NCBI RefSeq assembly: GCF_030758455.1
Contig: NZ_CP132353.1
Coordinates: 2,976,001-3,040,000 of the forward strand
Origin: Erwinia pyri
GTDB taxonomy: Bacteria > Pseudomonadota > Gammaproteobacteria > Enterobacterales > Enterobacteriaceae
Length of the DNA: 64,000 nucleotides
Direction: 5' to 3'
The translations under genes were made by a program, and so were the position numbers. This document shows, in pieces, positions 25,419 to 35,553 of this stretch (within the stretch, counting starts at the first letter, position 1; each line of letters opens with the position of its first letter). The notes beneath the pieces were generated by a model. It had not been told where the DNA came from and did no database searches. It was given only the letters and a program-made list of their open reading frames with translations.

Positions 25419-25450
25419 AAAAAAAGGCCGGATTTTCATCCGGCCTTTTT
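25419..25450. terminator. Bidirectional terminator, infA/clpA
   Basis: AAAAAGGCCGGAT / ATCCGGCCTTTTT around loop TTTC, with A and T runs at the outer ends. It serves convergent infA and clpA. Confidence 0.93.
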
Positions 25451-25465
25451 CATATTCACCCAAGC

Positions 25466-27742
25466 TTAGTGCACTGAGCCTTCTGTCTTGCGCTTCTCGG
25501 CGCTGACAAACTGGTAGGTCAGCTCGTTGTTCTCTTTATCGAGCGCAACCGACACCGAACCGCCATCCACCAGTGAACCAAACAGCAGCTCGTTCGCCAG
25601 CGGTTTTTTCAGGCTTTCCTGCACGGTACGAGCCATTGGACGTGCGCCCATCGCTTTATCGTACCCTTTCGCTGCCAGCCAGTCGCGAGCCTCATCGCTG
25701 ACTTCCAGCGAGACGCCTTTCGCATCCAGCTGCGCCTGCAGTTCGACAATAAACTTGTCGACCACCTGGTGAATAACCTCAGTATCGAGGTGTTTAAACC
25801 AGATAATATTGTCCAGACGGTTACGGAACTCAGGCGTAAAGATCTTTTTGATCTCTTCCATCGCATCAGTACTGTTGTCCTGATGGATCAGACCAATCGA
25901 TTTACGCTCCGTTTCACGCACGCCGGCATTGGTAGTCATCACCACCACTACGTTACGGAAATCAGCTTTGCGGCCGTTGTTATCGGTCAGCATGCCGTTA
26001 TCCATTACCTGCAGCAGAAGGTTGAAGACATCCGGGTGTGCTTTTTCGATCTCATCAAGCAGCACAACAGCGTGCGGATGTTTAATCACCGCATCCGTCA
26101 GCAGCCCGCCCTGATCGAAGCCCACATATCCCGGAGGCGCACCAATCAAACGGCTGACGGTGTGACGCTCCATATACTCTGACATGTCGAAACGCAGCAG
26201 CTCAATGCCCAGCGCCTTCGCCAGCTGAACCGTGACCTCTGTTTTACCCACACCGGTAGGTCCGGCAAACAGGAAAGAGCCCACAGGTTTACGATCCTGC
26301 CCCAAACCGGCACGGCTCATTTTGATCGCTTCGGTTAAGGCTTCAATCGCATTGTCCTGACCAAACACCAGCATTTTCAGGCGATCGCCCAGCGTTTTCA
26401 GCGTATCGCGGTCGGTAGCAGAGACACTCTTCTCTGGAATACGCGCGATGCGGGCTACCACAGATTCGATATCTGAAACGTTAACCGTTTTCTTACGCTT
26501 GCTGACCGGCATAAGACGTGCGCGTGCGCCCGCCTCATCAATGACGTCAATCGCCTTATCGGGCAGATGACGATCGTTGATATATTTCACCGCCAGCTCC
26601 ACTGCCGCTCTTACCGCTTTAGCGGTATAACGAACGTCATGGTGCGCTTCGTACTTCGGTTTCAGGCCGTTCAGGATCTGTACCGTTTCATCCACTGAAG
26701 GTTCAGTGATGTCGATCTTCTGGAAACGACGAGCTAACGCCCGATCTTTTTCAAAGATATTGCTGAACTCCTGATAGGTGGTAGAACCCATCACGCGGAT
26801 TTTCCCGCTGGAGAGCAACGGTTTAATCAGGTTTGCAGCATCAACCTGACCGCCAGAAGCGGCACCGGCACCGATGATGGTGTGGATCTCATCGATAAAC
26901 AGAATGCTGCTATTATCCTGCTCAAGCTGTTTTAACAGCGCTTTGAAACGTTTTTCAAAATCACCACGGTACTTGGTACCCGCCAGCAACGAACCGATAT
27001 CCAGCGAGTAAATCGTGGCATCTTTCATCACTTCCGGCACGTCGCCCTGCACAATGCGCCAGGCGAGACCTTCAGCAATGGCGGTTTTACCTACGCCAGA
27101 CTCACCCACCAGCAGTGGGTTGTTTTTACGGCGACGGCAAAGTACCTGAACAGTACGCTCCAGTTCTTTCTCGCGCCCGATCAGTGGGTCTATCCCACCT
27201 ACGCGAGCAAGCTGATTAAGATTGGTGGTGAAGTTTTCCATACGTTCCTCCCCGCCTGCTTGCTCTTCGTTAACCGGATTTTCCGCGCCAGAGGCCGGTC
27301 CCGGTTCATCTTTACGAGTGCCATGAGAAATGAAATTCACCACGTCAAGGCGGCTGACTTCATGCTTACGTAACAGGTACGCAGCCTGTGACTCCTGCTC
27401 GCTGAAAATGGCGACCAGGACGTTGGCACCAGCCACTTCGCTGCGGCCAGAGGACTGCACGTGAAAAACTGCGCGCTGCAAGACGCGTTGGAAACTGAGC
27501 GTCGGCTGAGTGTCGCGCTCTTCTTCGCTGACCGGCAAGACCGGGGTGGTTTGTTCGATGAAGGCTTCGAGTTCCTGCCGGAGAGCCACGATATCGACGG
27601 TACAGGCTTCCAGTGCCTCTCTGGCCGACGGGTTACTGAGCAGAGCCAGTAACAAATGCTCGACGGTCATAAACTCGTGTCGGTGCTCGCGCGCTCTGGC
27701 GAAAGCCATGTTTAAACTGAGTTCCAGTTCTTGATTGAGCAT
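25466..27742 (-). CDS. clpA: ATP-dependent Clp protease unfoldase ClpA
   Basis: Hexameric AAA+ unfoldase that feeds ClpP. 758 residues as in E. coli. The N domain (1-140) binds ClpS; D1 has Walker [10 protein letters not shown] near residue 214 and D2 GPTGVGKTE near 495. The ClpP-docking loop tripeptide IGL sits in RKSIGLIHQ. The start [14 protein letters not shown] at 27742 has GGGAGGT 5 nt upstream; five upstream codons to 27757 would be read through that ribosome site. Downstream of clpS by 27 nt. Confidence 0.98.
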   Translation of the reverse strand: MLNQELELSLNMAFARAREHRHEFMTVEHLLLALLSNPSAREALEACTVDIVALRQELEAFIEQTTPVLPVSEEERDTQPTLSFQRVLQRAVFHVQSSGRSEVAGANVLVAIFSEQESQAAYLLRKHEVSRLDVVNFISHGTRKDEPGPASGAENPVNEEQAGGEERMENFTTNLNQLARVGGIDPLIGREKELERTVQVLCRRRKNNPLLVGESGVGKTAIAEGLAWRIVQGDVPEVMKDATIYSLDIGSLLAGTKYRGDFEKRFKALLKQLEQDNSSILFIDEIHTIIGAGAASGGQVDAANLIKPLLSSGKIRVMGSTTYQEFSNIFEKDRALARRFQKIDITEPSVDETVQILNGLKPKYEAHHDVRYTAKAVRAAVELAVKYINDRHLPDKAIDVIDEAGARARLMPVSKRKKTVNVSDIESVVARIARIPEKSVSATDRDTLKTLGDRLKMLVFGQDNAIEALTEAIKMSRAGLGQDRKPVGSFLFAGPTGVGKTEVTVQLAKALGIELLRFDMSEYMERHTVSRLIGAPPGYVGFDQGGLLTDAVIKHPHAVVLLDEIEKAHPDVFNLLLQVMDNGMLTDNNGRKADFRNVVVVMTTNAGVRETERKSIGLIHQDNSTDAMEEIKKIFTPEFRNRLDNIIWFKHLDTEVIHQVVDKFIVELQAQLDAKGVSLEVSDEARDWLAAKGYDKAMGARPMARTVQESLKKPLANELLFGSLVDGGSVSVALDKENNELTYQFVSAEKRKTEGSVH

Positions 27743-27769
27743 AGGCACCTCCCCCAATTATCGCCTTAT

Positions 27770-28090
27770 TCAGGCTTTTTCCAGCGTACACAGCAACGGA
27801 TGCTCGTTCTCCCTGGCATACTTGTTTACGTGAGCGACTTTGGTCTCTGCCACTTCGGCAGTAAAAACACCGCAGATCGCCTTTCCCTGGTAATGGACCG
27901 CAAGCATCAGTTGCGTTGCACGTTCAACATCATAAGAAAAGAACTTTTGCAGTACGTCAATAACAAATTCCATAGGTGTATAATCGTCATTGTTCAGAAT
28001 AACTTTATACATCGAAGGCGGCTTAAGCCCTTCACGGAGCTTGTCATCTGCAAGGTGTTCAAAGTTAAGCCAATCGTTAGCGTTTCCCAT
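27770..28090 (-). CDS. clpS: ClpAP adaptor ClpS
   Basis: N-recognin adaptor that delivers N-degron proteins to ClpAP. 106 residues as in E. coli; the core [20 protein letters not shown] contains the binding-pocket Asn and Asp residues. The start [10 protein letters not shown] at 28090 is chosen by homology; the frame stays open for 22 codons upstream without support. First gene of clpS-clpA, divergent from cspD. Confidence 0.97.
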   Translation of the reverse strand: MGNANDWLNFEHLADDKLREGLKPPSMYKVILNNDDYTPMEFVIDVLQKFFSYDVERATQLMLAVHYQGKAICGVFTAEVAETKVAHVNKYARENEHPLLCTLEKA

Positions 28091-28407
28091 ACGTACCCAG
28101 TCTCGACTCGTTACTCGCTCAGGCCAGACTACCATTATTAAGGGTAAGTTTAACATGCCCAGAATGCTGGCCCACGCCGGTGATTTTTTGCAGTAAACTG
28201 CTGCTACGCGACCTCCATCACACTTTTGGCAATAGCGTTAACTGCCTCAAAGTTTGACGATTTCGTCCCCCTTCACACGTCCCATTTGCTTGACGCTCTA
28301 TGCCATTTCTCTACAGTACAGGCATAGCTGAATGCGATTTAACCAGCTTAGAGGCTATACGCCTCGTCACCTCACTCATTCGACTGTCTTGCGAGGGATG
28401 TAGAAGC
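28091..28407. promoter_or_regulatory. clpS-cspD divergent region with cspD promoter
   Basis: 317 bp without a gene. A promoter for cspD is visible: TTGACG at 28290-28295, a 16-nt spacer and TACAGT at 28312-28317, giving a leader of about 84 nt. No clpS promoter is obvious on the other strand. Confidence 0.6.
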
Positions 28408-28635
28408 ATGGAGACGGGTACTGTTAAATGGTTCAATAATGCCAAAGGCTTCGGCTTTATCTGTCCAGTCAGTGGCGGCGAGGATATCTTCGCGCACTAC
28501 TCGACCATCCAGATGGATGGCTACAGAACGCTGAAAGCCGGGCAACAAGTCCAGTTTGATGTGCATCAGGGACCGAAGGGCAATCATGCCAGCCTCATTG
28601 TCCCTGTGGAAACGGAAATGGCAGTCAGTGCCTGA
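28408..28635 (+). CDS. cspD: Cold-shock-like protein CspD
   Basis: 75-residue cold-shock-domain protein; in E. coli CspD is made in stationary phase, is not cold-induced, and inhibits replication by binding single-stranded DNA. RNP1 is KGFGFI and RNP2 DIFAHY. The ATG at 28408 (METGTVKWFNNAKG) follows GAGGGATG. Divergent from clpS. In E. coli macB comes next, but here lysO does. Confidence 0.95.
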   Translation: METGTVKWFNNAKGFGFICPVSGGEDIFAHYSTIQMDGYRTLKAGQQVQFDVHQGPKGNHASLIVPVETEMAVSA

Positions 28636-28950
28636 CCCTTCCTCACCTCATTCTGAACAACCCTGCGGTAAAATGCCAGCCATGCACGCTGGCATTTTTA
28701 TGGCTGACGTTCAGCGATTCTTTTAAGATTGGGCTGCTTCAATCCTTTTCAAGGGGAGCATTTAAGAAATTCCCCCCCTCTTTGATAACCCTGCCTGCCA
28801 TGATAACGCTCTGTGCCATTCAGCTTATGCAGTAAATGCTCTATCCCTCACGCGGGTATGTTCACGGAAACATCTTATTAACATGCTTTACTCCGCCTGG
28901 GAATTTCGCTAGCTTGACGCCTCAATTTGTTTCCACGGACGACCAGCACC
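28636..28950 (+). other. Gap between cspD and lysO
   Basis: 315 bp. It begins with the cspD terminator at 28671-28699. The remainder has no reading frame with a ribosome site and no clear promoter or riboswitch-like fold that I can recognise. E. coli carries macAB, ybjX, ybjD, aqpZ and others at this point. Confidence 0.5.
28671..28699 (+). terminator. cspD terminator
   Basis: AAATGCCAGC / GCTGGCATTT, 10-bp stem with a 7-nt loop, then a TTTTTA tail. Located 35 nt past the cspD stop. Confidence 0.85.
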
Positions 28951-29850
28951 ATGTATTCGGGACTGTTTATCATTCTTGTGCCTCTTATTGTGGGCTACCT
29001 TTTACCTGCCAGAAATCTCTCCTTGCTGCGACTGGTCAACAAGCTTCTTAGCTGGATGGTCTACGTTATTCTGTTTTTTATGGGCATCAGCCTGGCCTTC
29101 CTGGACGATCTCAGCCACAACCTGCTGGCTATTTTTCACTACTGTCTGGTGAGCGCATTCTGCATTCTGCTCTGCAACCTGCTGGCGTTGCGTCTGCTTG
29201 AGTCACGCCGCCCCTGGCTGCATCAGCATCGTCAGGAAGCCCTGCCCTCTCGTTTGCATATGGCGCTGGAGTCGCTGAAGCTGTGCGGCGTGGTGGTGGC
29301 TGGCTTTGCCCTGGGTCTCACGCAATGGACGCCGCTGACGTTTGCTTCCCTGGCCAGCGAATATGCGCTGCTGTTTCTGCTTTTTCTGGTCGGTCTGCAG
29401 CTGCGCGGCAGCGGCATGACCCTGCGTCAGATCTTACTGAACCGACGGGGAATGATGGTGGCGCTAACAGTTTTTGTCAGCGCGATGGCAGGCGGCCTGC
29501 TCGCTGCAATGGCGCTGGATCTGCCGTTGAAAACCGGTCTGGCGATCGCTTCAGGCTTTGGCTGGTATTCCCTTTCTGGCATTCTGATGACCGAATCCTT
29601 TGGTCCGGTAATCGGCAGCGCCGCCTTCTTTAACGATCTGCTGCGTGAGCTGCTGGCGATTATGTTAATTCCGGCACTGATAAGCCGCCATCGCTCAACT
29701 GCCCTTGGCCTGTGCGGCGCAACCTCAATGGACTTTACCCTGCCGGTCTTACAACGCAGCGGCGGCACGGAGATTGTGCCTGCGGCTATCGTTCATGGTT
29801 TTGTCCTCAGCCTGTTTGCCCCTGTTTTAATAGCCTTGTTCTCTTCCTGA
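28951..29850 (+). CDS. lysO: Lysine exporter LysO
   Basis: Inner-membrane protein that exports L-lysine and gives resistance to thialysine; formerly YbjE. 299 residues, same as E. coli, with about eight spans. The start [16 protein letters not shown] at 28951 is chosen by homology. The conserved block [21 protein letters not shown] contains the family signature, and [20 protein letters not shown] follows. Expression in E. coli depends on ArgP; no site is recognisable by eye. Confidence 0.94.
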   Translation: MYSGLFIILVPLIVGYLLPARNLSLLRLVNKLLSWMVYVILFFMGISLAFLDDLSHNLLAIFHYCLVSAFCILLCNLLALRLLESRRPWLHQHRQEALPSRLHMALESLKLCGVVVAGFALGLTQWTPLTFASLASEYALLFLLFLVGLQLRGSGMTLRQILLNRRGMMVALTVFVSAMAGGLLAAMALDLPLKTGLAIASGFGWYSLSGILMTESFGPVIGSAAFFNDLLRELLAIMLIPALISRHRSTALGLCGATSMDFTLPVLQRSGGTEIVPAAIVHGFVLSLFAPVLIALFSS

Positions 29851-29857
29851 GCCGTCT

Positions 29858-29875
29858 GGCAGCCTTCGGGCTGCC
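29858..29875 (+). terminator. lysO 3' hairpin with TTCG loop
   Basis: GGCAGCC-TTCG-GGCTGCC starts 8 nt after the lysO stop. The UUCG loop makes it very stable, but no T run follows. Confidence 0.45.
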
Positions 29876-29917
29876 CGCCTCCCTCCTCTGCCCGGCCTGA
29901 CAACGCTTCGCCTTCGA

Positions 29918-29924
29918 CTATGCT
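29918..29924 (+). promoter_or_regulatory. Candidate RpoS-type -10 of poxB
   Basis: CTATGCT at 29918-29924 resembles the sigma-S extended -10 (CTATACT) and lies 36 nt before the poxB ATG, with no good -35. E. coli poxB is sigma-S dependent. Confidence 0.4.
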
Positions 29925-29959
29925 TTACTCTGACAAATTTAAGCCAAACGGAGAAGGGC

Positions 29960-31681
29960 ATGAAACAGACAGTAGCCGCGCTGGTGGCGAAGACTTTGGA
30001 AAACGCCGGGGTAAAACGTATTTGGGGAGTGACAGGAGACTCTCTGAACGGGCTGACCGACAGCCTGAATAAGATGGGCACTATCGAGTGGATGCCGACA
30101 CGCCATGAGGAGGTGGCGGCGTTTGCTGCCGGCGCCGAGGCGCAAATCAGCGGTGAGCTGGCGGTGTGTGCTGGCTCCTGCGGGCCGGGAAACCTGCATC
30201 TCATTAATGGACTGTTCGACTGCCACCGCAACCGCGTACCGGTACTGGCGATTGCGGCACACATCCCCTCCAGTGAAATTGGCAGCGGCTATTTTCAGGA
30301 GACGCATCCGGAAGAGTTGTTCCGCGAGTGCAGCCATTATTGCGAGTTGGTTTCCAACCCTGAACAGCTGCCGCAGGTGCTGGGTATTGCGATGCGCAAG
30401 GCTATTCTGAACCGTGGCGTTTCCGTAGTGGTTTTGCCGGGCGACGTGGCGCTGAAGCTCGCGCCTGAAGCGGCAAAAGATAACTGGTATGCCCCGCAGT
30501 TACCCGTGATCCAGCCGCCTGTCGGTGAAATGGCAAAGCTGGCCGCATTACTTAATGACTCCCATAATATTACGCTGATGTGCGGCAGCGGCTGCGCCGG
30601 CGCCCATGCGGAAGTGGTAAAGCTGGCTGAAACGCTTAAAGCGCCAGTGGTCCATGCGCTGCGCGGTAAAGAGCACGTTGAGTATGATAACCCTTATGAT
30701 GTGGGAATGACCGGGCTGATTGGCTTCTCTTCCGGCTATCACGCCATGATGAACGCCGACACGCTGCTGCTGCTTGGCACACAGTTCCCCTACCGCGCCT
30801 TTTATCCCGCGGACGCCAGAATCATTCAGATCGATATCAATCCCGGCAGCATTGGCGCTCACAGCCATGTTGATATGGCGCTTATTGGCGATATCAAAAC
30901 CACCCTTTCGGCCCTGCTACCGCAGCTGGAAGTGAAGCACGATCGGGATTTCCTGGACAAAGCGCTGGAGCTCTATGTCGATGCGCGTAAGGAGCTTGAC
31001 GATCTCGCTACGGCTAACGACAAGCAGGCTATTCACCCGCAATATGTTGCGCAGCAGCTCAGCCGCTATGCGGATGAGGATGCTATTTTCACCTGCGACG
31101 TCGGCACGCCAACCGTCTGGGCTGCCCGCTATCTCAGAATGAACGGCAAGCGGCGCCTGCTGGGTTCCTTTAACCACGGTTCAATGGCAAACGCCATGCC
31201 GCAGGCGCTTGGGGCACAGGCGGTAGATAAGCAGCGTCAGGTTATCGCGATGTGCGGCGACGGCGGCTTCAGCATGCTGATGGGTGATTTTCTCTCGGTG
31301 GCGCAGCTTAAGCTGCCGGTGAAGTTAGTGATATTTAATAACAGCGTGCTGGGCTTTGTGGCGATGGAGATGAAAGCCGGGGGCTACCTGACAGATGGCA
31401 CCGACCTGGAAAATCCGAACTTTGCCGATATTGCTGCCGCCTGCGGCGTAAAAGGGATCCGCGTGGAGCGCGCTTCCGATCTGGATGCCGCCCTGCAGGA
31501 AGCGCTGGCTCACGACGGACCTGTACTGGTTGACGTGGTCACCGCGAAAGAGGAGCTGGCGATGCCGCCGCAAATCAAGATGGAGCAGGCCAAAGGTTTC
31601 AGTCTCTATATGCTGCGGGCGATCATCAATGGCCGCGGCGACGAAGTGGTTGAACTGGCAAAAACCAACTGGCTGCGGTAA
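29960..31681 (+). CDS. poxB: Pyruvate dehydrogenase (ubiquinone), pyruvate oxidase
   Basis: Peripheral membrane ThDP/FAD enzyme that oxidises pyruvate to acetate and CO2 and reduces ubiquinone in stationary phase. 573 residues (E. coli 572). The ThDP motif begins [15 protein letters not shown] and ends at FNNS; the catalytic glutamate is in [11 protein letters not shown]. The C-terminal lipid-binding tail is retained. GAGAAGG precedes the ATG. ltaE follows as in E. coli, but hcp-hcr upstream are absent. Confidence 0.97.
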   Translation: MKQTVAALVAKTLENAGVKRIWGVTGDSLNGLTDSLNKMGTIEWMPTRHEEVAAFAAGAEAQISGELAVCAGSCGPGNLHLINGLFDCHRNRVPVLAIAAHIPSSEIGSGYFQETHPEELFRECSHYCELVSNPEQLPQVLGIAMRKAILNRGVSVVVLPGDVALKLAPEAAKDNWYAPQLPVIQPPVGEMAKLAALLNDSHNITLMCGSGCAGAHAEVVKLAETLKAPVVHALRGKEHVEYDNPYDVGMTGLIGFSSGYHAMMNADTLLLLGTQFPYRAFYPADARIIQIDINPGSIGAHSHVDMALIGDIKTTLSALLPQLEVKHDRDFLDKALELYVDARKELDDLATANDKQAIHPQYVAQQLSRYADEDAIFTCDVGTPTVWAARYLRMNGKRRLLGSFNHGSMANAMPQALGAQAVDKQRQVIAMCGDGGFSMLMGDFLSVAQLKLPVKLVIFNNSVLGFVAMEMKAGGYLTDGTDLENPNFADIAAACGVKGIRVERASDLDAALQEALAHDGPVLVDVVTAKEELAMPPQIKMEQAKGFSLYMLRAIINGRGDEVVELAKTNWLR

Positions 31682-31700
31682 AACATTTGCAGGTCTTTTT

Positions 31701-31723
31701 ACGGACGCTACGGCGTCCGTTTT
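31701..31723 (+). terminator. poxB terminator
   Basis: ACGGACGC-TACG-GCGTCCGT followed by TTTC, in the 60-nt gap before ltaE. The short T run suggests partial termination and some read-through to ltaE. Confidence 0.6.
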
Positions 31724-31741
31724 CATCAAAGGAGCGCAAGT

Positions 31742-32749
31742 GTGATTGATTTACGCAGTGATACGGTAACCCGCCCCAGCGCAGCAATGCTTTCTGCGAT
31801 GATCTCCGCAGAAACCGGGGATGATGTCTATGGCGACGATCCAACCGTCAACGCGCTCGAAGCCAAAGCGGCAGCACTGAGCGGCAAAGAGGCGTCTCTC
31901 TTTTTACCTACCGGCACTCAGGCTAACCTGATTGCGCTTCTCTGCCACTGTCAGCGCGGCGAAGAGTATATCGTGGGTCAGCTTGCGCATAACTACAAAT
32001 ATGAGGCTGGCGGCGCGGCAGTCTTGGGGAGCATCCAGCCACAACCCATCCTGGCCGCCGCAGACGGTACGCTCCCGCTCGACGTGGTGGCGCAGTTCAT
32101 CAAACCCGATGATTTCCATTTTGCGATCACCCGCCTGCTGAGCCTTGAGAATACGCACAACGGTAAGGTTTTGCCCCTCAGCTATTTACAGGAGGCCTGG
32201 GCCTTCACGCGAGAGCGTAAACTGGCGCTGCATATCGATGGCGCGCGTATTTTCAATGCGGCGGTGGAACTGGGCGTGGAGCTGAATGCGCTGACGCGCT
32301 ACTGCGATACCCTGACGATCTGCCTGTCAAAAGGCTTAGGCACGCCGGTGGGTTCGCTGCTGTGTGGCAGTGCGGAGTTTATTCAGCGGGCACGCCGCTG
32401 GCGGAAGATGACCGGCGGCGCGATGCGTCAGTCTGGTATTCTTGCCGCAGCGGGCTTATATGCGCTGGAGCACAACGTGGCGCGGCTGAAAGAGGATCAC
32501 GACAATGCGGCCTGGCTGGCAGAGCAGTTGCTGGCGATTGGCGTGGAGGTGTCGCGTCAGGATACCAATATGGTATTTGTCCGCCTGCCAGAAGCGCAAA
32601 TTACTCCGCTCAGAGAGTGGATGAAGCAGCATGAGATCCTGATCAGCACCGGCGCAGTAACGCGGCTGGTTACCCATCTGGATATCGACCGTGCAGCACT
32701 GGAAACGCTGGTTGGCCAGTGGAAAGCCTTTTTGCACGCCCGGGCTTAA
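31742..32749 (+). CDS. ltaE: Low-specificity L-threonine aldolase
   Basis: PLP enzyme cleaving L-threonine and L-allo-threonine to glycine and acetaldehyde. 335 residues (E. coli 333). The PLP lysine is Lys197 in TICLSKGLGTPVGS; HIDGARIFNA supplies the conserved Asp. The start is GTG at 31742 with AAAGGAGCG upstream. Downstream of poxB; ybjT and ybjS, its E. coli neighbours, are missing. Confidence 0.96.
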   Translation: MIDLRSDTVTRPSAAMLSAMISAETGDDVYGDDPTVNALEAKAAALSGKEASLFLPTGTQANLIALLCHCQRGEEYIVGQLAHNYKYEAGGAAVLGSIQPQPILAAADGTLPLDVVAQFIKPDDFHFAITRLLSLENTHNGKVLPLSYLQEAWAFTRERKLALHIDGARIFNAAVELGVELNALTRYCDTLTICLSKGLGTPVGSLLCGSAEFIQRARRWRKMTGGAMRQSGILAAAGLYALEHNVARLKEDHDNAAWLAEQLLAIGVEVSRQDTNMVFVRLPEAQITPLREWMKQHEILISTGAVTRLVTHLDIDRAALETLVGQWKAFLHARA

Positions 32750-32809
32750 TGTCTGCCGTCAGAGAGAGGCATCACTGGGCCGTGAAGATTAAATTTTTCA
32801 GCACTCTTC

Positions 32810-33637
32810 TTACCCCGCGCCATATTTCTCCAACAGCGCCTTCACGATAGCTTCACTTTCCGCGTCCGGCAGCCCCCGAAAGTCTGCCGCGCGGAAATGC
32901 ATCTGAAAGGCGGCAATCACTTTCTGCTGTTCGCCTGGCGTCATTTCAGGTGAAGCCTGATAGCCATAAAGCGACAGCAGCGTTAACAGGTGGGCCTGAT
33001 CCACCGGCTCTCCCGCCTCGCGCCCTGCCAGATAGAATTTTACACGTGATGCTTCAGGCCACGCGCCAATCCCCTGCTTTGCCAGCGCTTGCCAGGGAAA
33101 GAGCGGACCAGGATCCTGCTTACGCTGTGGCGCAATATCGCTGTGCCCCACCACATCCTGCGGCAGAATGTGGTAGCGCTGAATGATATCGCGCGCCAGC
33201 GGAGTGAGCGTGGCGATCTGCTGTCGGGCGAACGGAAACCAGACCTTGCCAGCCGCTGAGCGCTTATAGCCCTGGTTTTCCAGCTCGATGCCTACCGAAG
33301 TATCGTTCAGCCGCGTAGCCCCGCGCCAGAAGCTGGGGCCGGCATGCCAGGCCAGCTGGCTCTCCGGCACCAGGCGTAAGATTACCGGCTGACGCTGCTT
33401 CAGTTGAGGCGCGGCCGGAATAAGATAGTGGGCGCTGACGTCACGGTCGGTCAGCGTAGCCAGTGCCGAAGGGAAATCTTCAGCGGTGTAGTGCAAAACC
33501 AGCACCTTGATACGTGGCCGGGCGCCAAAGGCGGAATGGCGCGTATCCAGGGTGTAGCCCTGATGAGGCTCAAACCCGGATGGGCTACAGGCGCTCAGCA
33601 GCAGGGCCGCCGTCGCTAACGCTAACGCTTGCTTCAT
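32810..33637 (-). CDS. amiD: N-acetylmuramoyl-L-alanine amidase AmiD, lipoprotein
   Basis: Zinc amidase anchored in the outer membrane that cleaves the amide between MurNAc or anhydro-MurNAc and L-Ala. 275 residues (E. coli 276). Lipobox LLLSAC puts the lipidated Cys at residue 17, followed by Ser. Zinc ligands are in VLHYTAEDF and VVGHSDIAPQRKQDPG; GIELENQGY is also conserved. The ATG at 33637 shares one base with the ybjQ stop (TGATG), so the two are coupled. Confidence 0.95.
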   Translation of the reverse strand: MKQALALATAALLLSACSPSGFEPHQGYTLDTRHSAFGARPRIKVLVLHYTAEDFPSALATLTDRDVSAHYLIPAAPQLKQRQPVILRLVPESQLAWHAGPSFWRGATRLNDTSVGIELENQGYKRSAAGKVWFPFARQQIATLTPLARDIIQRYHILPQDVVGHSDIAPQRKQDPGPLFPWQALAKQGIGAWPEASRVKFYLAGREAGEPVDQAHLLTLLSLYGYQASPEMTPGEQQKVIAAFQMHFRAADFRGLPDAESEAIVKALLEKYGAG

Positions 33638-33957
33638 CAACTGATTTTGACTGCGGTGCCGGTGACGCTGACCATCAGCATGCTGCTATCTTTGCCTACC
33701 GTTTCGTAATCGATATCGATCCCTACTACGGCATTCGCCCCCAGCGCTTTCGCCTGCTCCTCCAGCTCGGCAAAAGCGATCTGACGCGCTTTACGCAGCT
33801 CTTTTTCATAGGCGCCGGAACGTCCGCCGACGATATCGCGGATACCGGCAAAAAAATCACGAAAGATATTGGCACCCAGAATAGCTTCGCCGGTCACCAC
33901 GCCGCAGTAGTCGGTAATGGCGTGCCCTTCCAGGGTTGGGGTAGTGGAAAATTTCAT
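33637..33957 (-). CDS. ybjQ: YbjQ family protein (heavy-metal-binding-like UPF0145)
   Basis: 106 residues (E. coli 107), a small cytoplasmic protein that forms a pentameric beta barrel in solved members; function unknown. The core [20 protein letters not shown] is the family signature. Start ATG at 33957 with GGAGCTCAG upstream. First gene of a ybjQ-amiD pair. Confidence 0.92.
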   Translation of the reverse strand: MKFSTTPTLEGHAITDYCGVVTGEAILGANIFRDFFAGIRDIVGGRSGAYEKELRKARQIAFAELEEQAKALGANAVVGIDIDYETVGKDSSMLMVSVTGTAVKIS

Positions 33958-34064
33958 TATCTGAGCTCCTTTTGCTGTTCTTTGGGAGTGTAGCCCTTCT
34001 GGTTAAGCAGAGCGGCTATACTTTATGCTAAAAACCGTCATCCAGAAACAATAAGGAAATCAAG

Positions 34065-34607
34065 ATGAAATACCAAGCGATTGCTGCACTGGCTCCACTG
34101 GCGCTGCTGCTCAGCGCCTGTACCACCGTTGAACCCGCGTATAAGGACATTGGTACACGTATGGGTCCTTGTGTTGATGGCGGCCCCGATTCTGTTGCGC
34201 AGCAATTTTATGACCTGCGTATTCAGCAGCCGACTCAGGGTTTGCCTGGGGCAGAGCAGCTGGCAAAATATCGCCCGTATCTGAGCGATAAGCTTTACGC
34301 AACGCTGATGAAAGCCAACAGCGAGGGCAGTAAGGATAGTGACTTAAATCAGGGTGATATTTTTTCAAGCCTGGCCGCCGGCCCGACCTCGGCCAGCGTA
34401 GCGGACTCTTCGACCATTCCAAATACCGATGCGCGCAATATTCCGCTGCGCGTAACCCTGAGCCGCGATGGCAGCAACCCTGTCGAGTGGCAGGATGAAG
34501 TTTTAATGGTACGGGAAGGGACCTGCTGGAGCGTGGATGATGTGCGCTATGCCAGCCCCAATCCTCATCTGAAAGGCGGTTCGCTCAGCCAGCTTCTGCT
34601 GAAATAA
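34065..34607 (+). CDS. ybjP: Lipoprotein YbjP
   Basis: 180 residues (E. coli 171). The signal peptide ends with lipobox LLLSAC, Cys19, followed by TTVEPAYKD. The segment SSTIPNTDARNIPLRVTL matches E. coli YbjP. The residue after the cysteine is Thr, not Asp, predicting outer-membrane sorting. Function unknown. Adjacent to artP, as in E. coli; a hairpin CGTGCCAT / ATGGCACG at 34619-34640 without a T run follows. Confidence 0.9.
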   Translation: MKYQAIAALAPLALLLSACTTVEPAYKDIGTRMGPCVDGGPDSVAQQFYDLRIQQPTQGLPGAEQLAKYRPYLSDKLYATLMKANSEGSKDSDLNQGDIFSSLAAGPTSASVADSSTIPNTDARNIPLRVTLSRDGSNPVEWQDEVLMVREGTCWSVDDVRYASPNPHLKGGSLSQLLLK

Positions 34608-34786
34608 CGCTTTTCCCTCGTGCCATCTCAGGATGGCACGACCGCTTTCCGGCCTTGTCGCGCACAGTAACAAAAATCCTCAAACTGCACGATCATCTGC
34701 CACGCTTGCCGCTACCGGCGAGTCATAAAGTAATTTTCTCCGGCGATGATTGCATAAGTATGCCGTCAACGTTAAAATCCGCAGCA

Positions 34787-34800
34787 TTAATTACTATTCA
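34787..34800 (+). promoter_or_regulatory. Candidate ARG box before artP
   Basis: TTAATTACTATTCA matches the ARG half-sites (TGAAT-N4-ATTCA) at 9 of 10 positions and ends 10 nt before the artP ATG. A weaker TGCATAAGTATGCC is at 34751-34764. ARG boxes usually occur in pairs 3 bp apart; these are not so spaced, so confidence is limited. Confidence 0.4.
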
Positions 34801-34810
34801 CTTTTAGCGC

Positions 34811-35539
34811 ATGAGTATTCAACTAAACGGTATTAACTGCTTTTACGGTGCCCATCAGGCGCTGTTCGACATTCAACTGGCGTGCCCGGAGGGCGAGACG
34901 CTGGTTCTGCTGGGTCCAAGCGGTGCCGGTAAGAGCTCTCTGCTGCGCGTATTAAACCTGCTGGAGATGCCGCGCTCCGGCACGTTGAGCATTGCAGGTC
35001 ATCAGATCGACTTCAGTAAAAAACCTTCAGACGCCGCCATCCGTGAACTGCGGCAGAATGTAGGCATGGTTTTTCAGCAATACAACCTCTGGCCGCATCT
35101 GACCGTGATGCAGAATCTGATCGAGGCGCCCTGCCGTGTGCTGGGTTTAAGCAGGGAGCAGGCTCATGCCCGCGCCGGAAAGCTGCTCGATCGCCTGCGT
35201 CTGGTGAAATTTGCCGATCGCTTCCCGTTGCATCTGTCCGGCGGGCAGCAGCAGCGCGTGGCCATCGCCCGTGCGCTGATGATGGAACCGGCGGTCCTGC
35301 TCTTTGATGAACCTACTGCCGCCCTCGATCCGGAGATCACCGCCCAGATCGTTTCGATCATTCAGGAACTCTCCCAGACCAACATCACGCAGGTCATCGT
35401 GACGCACGAAGTGGAAGTGGCGCGTAAAACGGCCAGCCGCGTGGTCTATATGGAGAATGGTTACGTGGTCGAACAGGGTGATGCCAGCCGCTTTACACAG
35501 CCGCAAACCGACGCGTTTGCCAATTATCTATCGCACTAA
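34811..35539 (+). CDS. artP: Arginine ABC transporter ATP-binding protein ArtP
   Basis: ATPase of the arginine importer ArtPQM. 242 residues, same as E. coli. Walker [10 protein letters not shown] is at about residues 36-44, signature [15 protein letters not shown] and Walker [13 protein letters not shown] follow. Head of the artPIQM operon, with artI 14 nt downstream. Confidence 0.97.
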   Translation: MSIQLNGINCFYGAHQALFDIQLACPEGETLVLLGPSGAGKSSLLRVLNLLEMPRSGTLSIAGHQIDFSKKPSDAAIRELRQNVGMVFQQYNLWPHLTVMQNLIEAPCRVLGLSREQAHARAGKLLDRLRLVKFADRFPLHLSGGQQQRVAIARALMMEPAVLLFDEPTAALDPEITAQIVSIIQELSQTNITQVIVTHEVEVARKTASRVVYMENGYVVEQGDASRFTQPQTDAFANYLSH

Positions 35540-35553
35540 TGCAGGGTATAATG

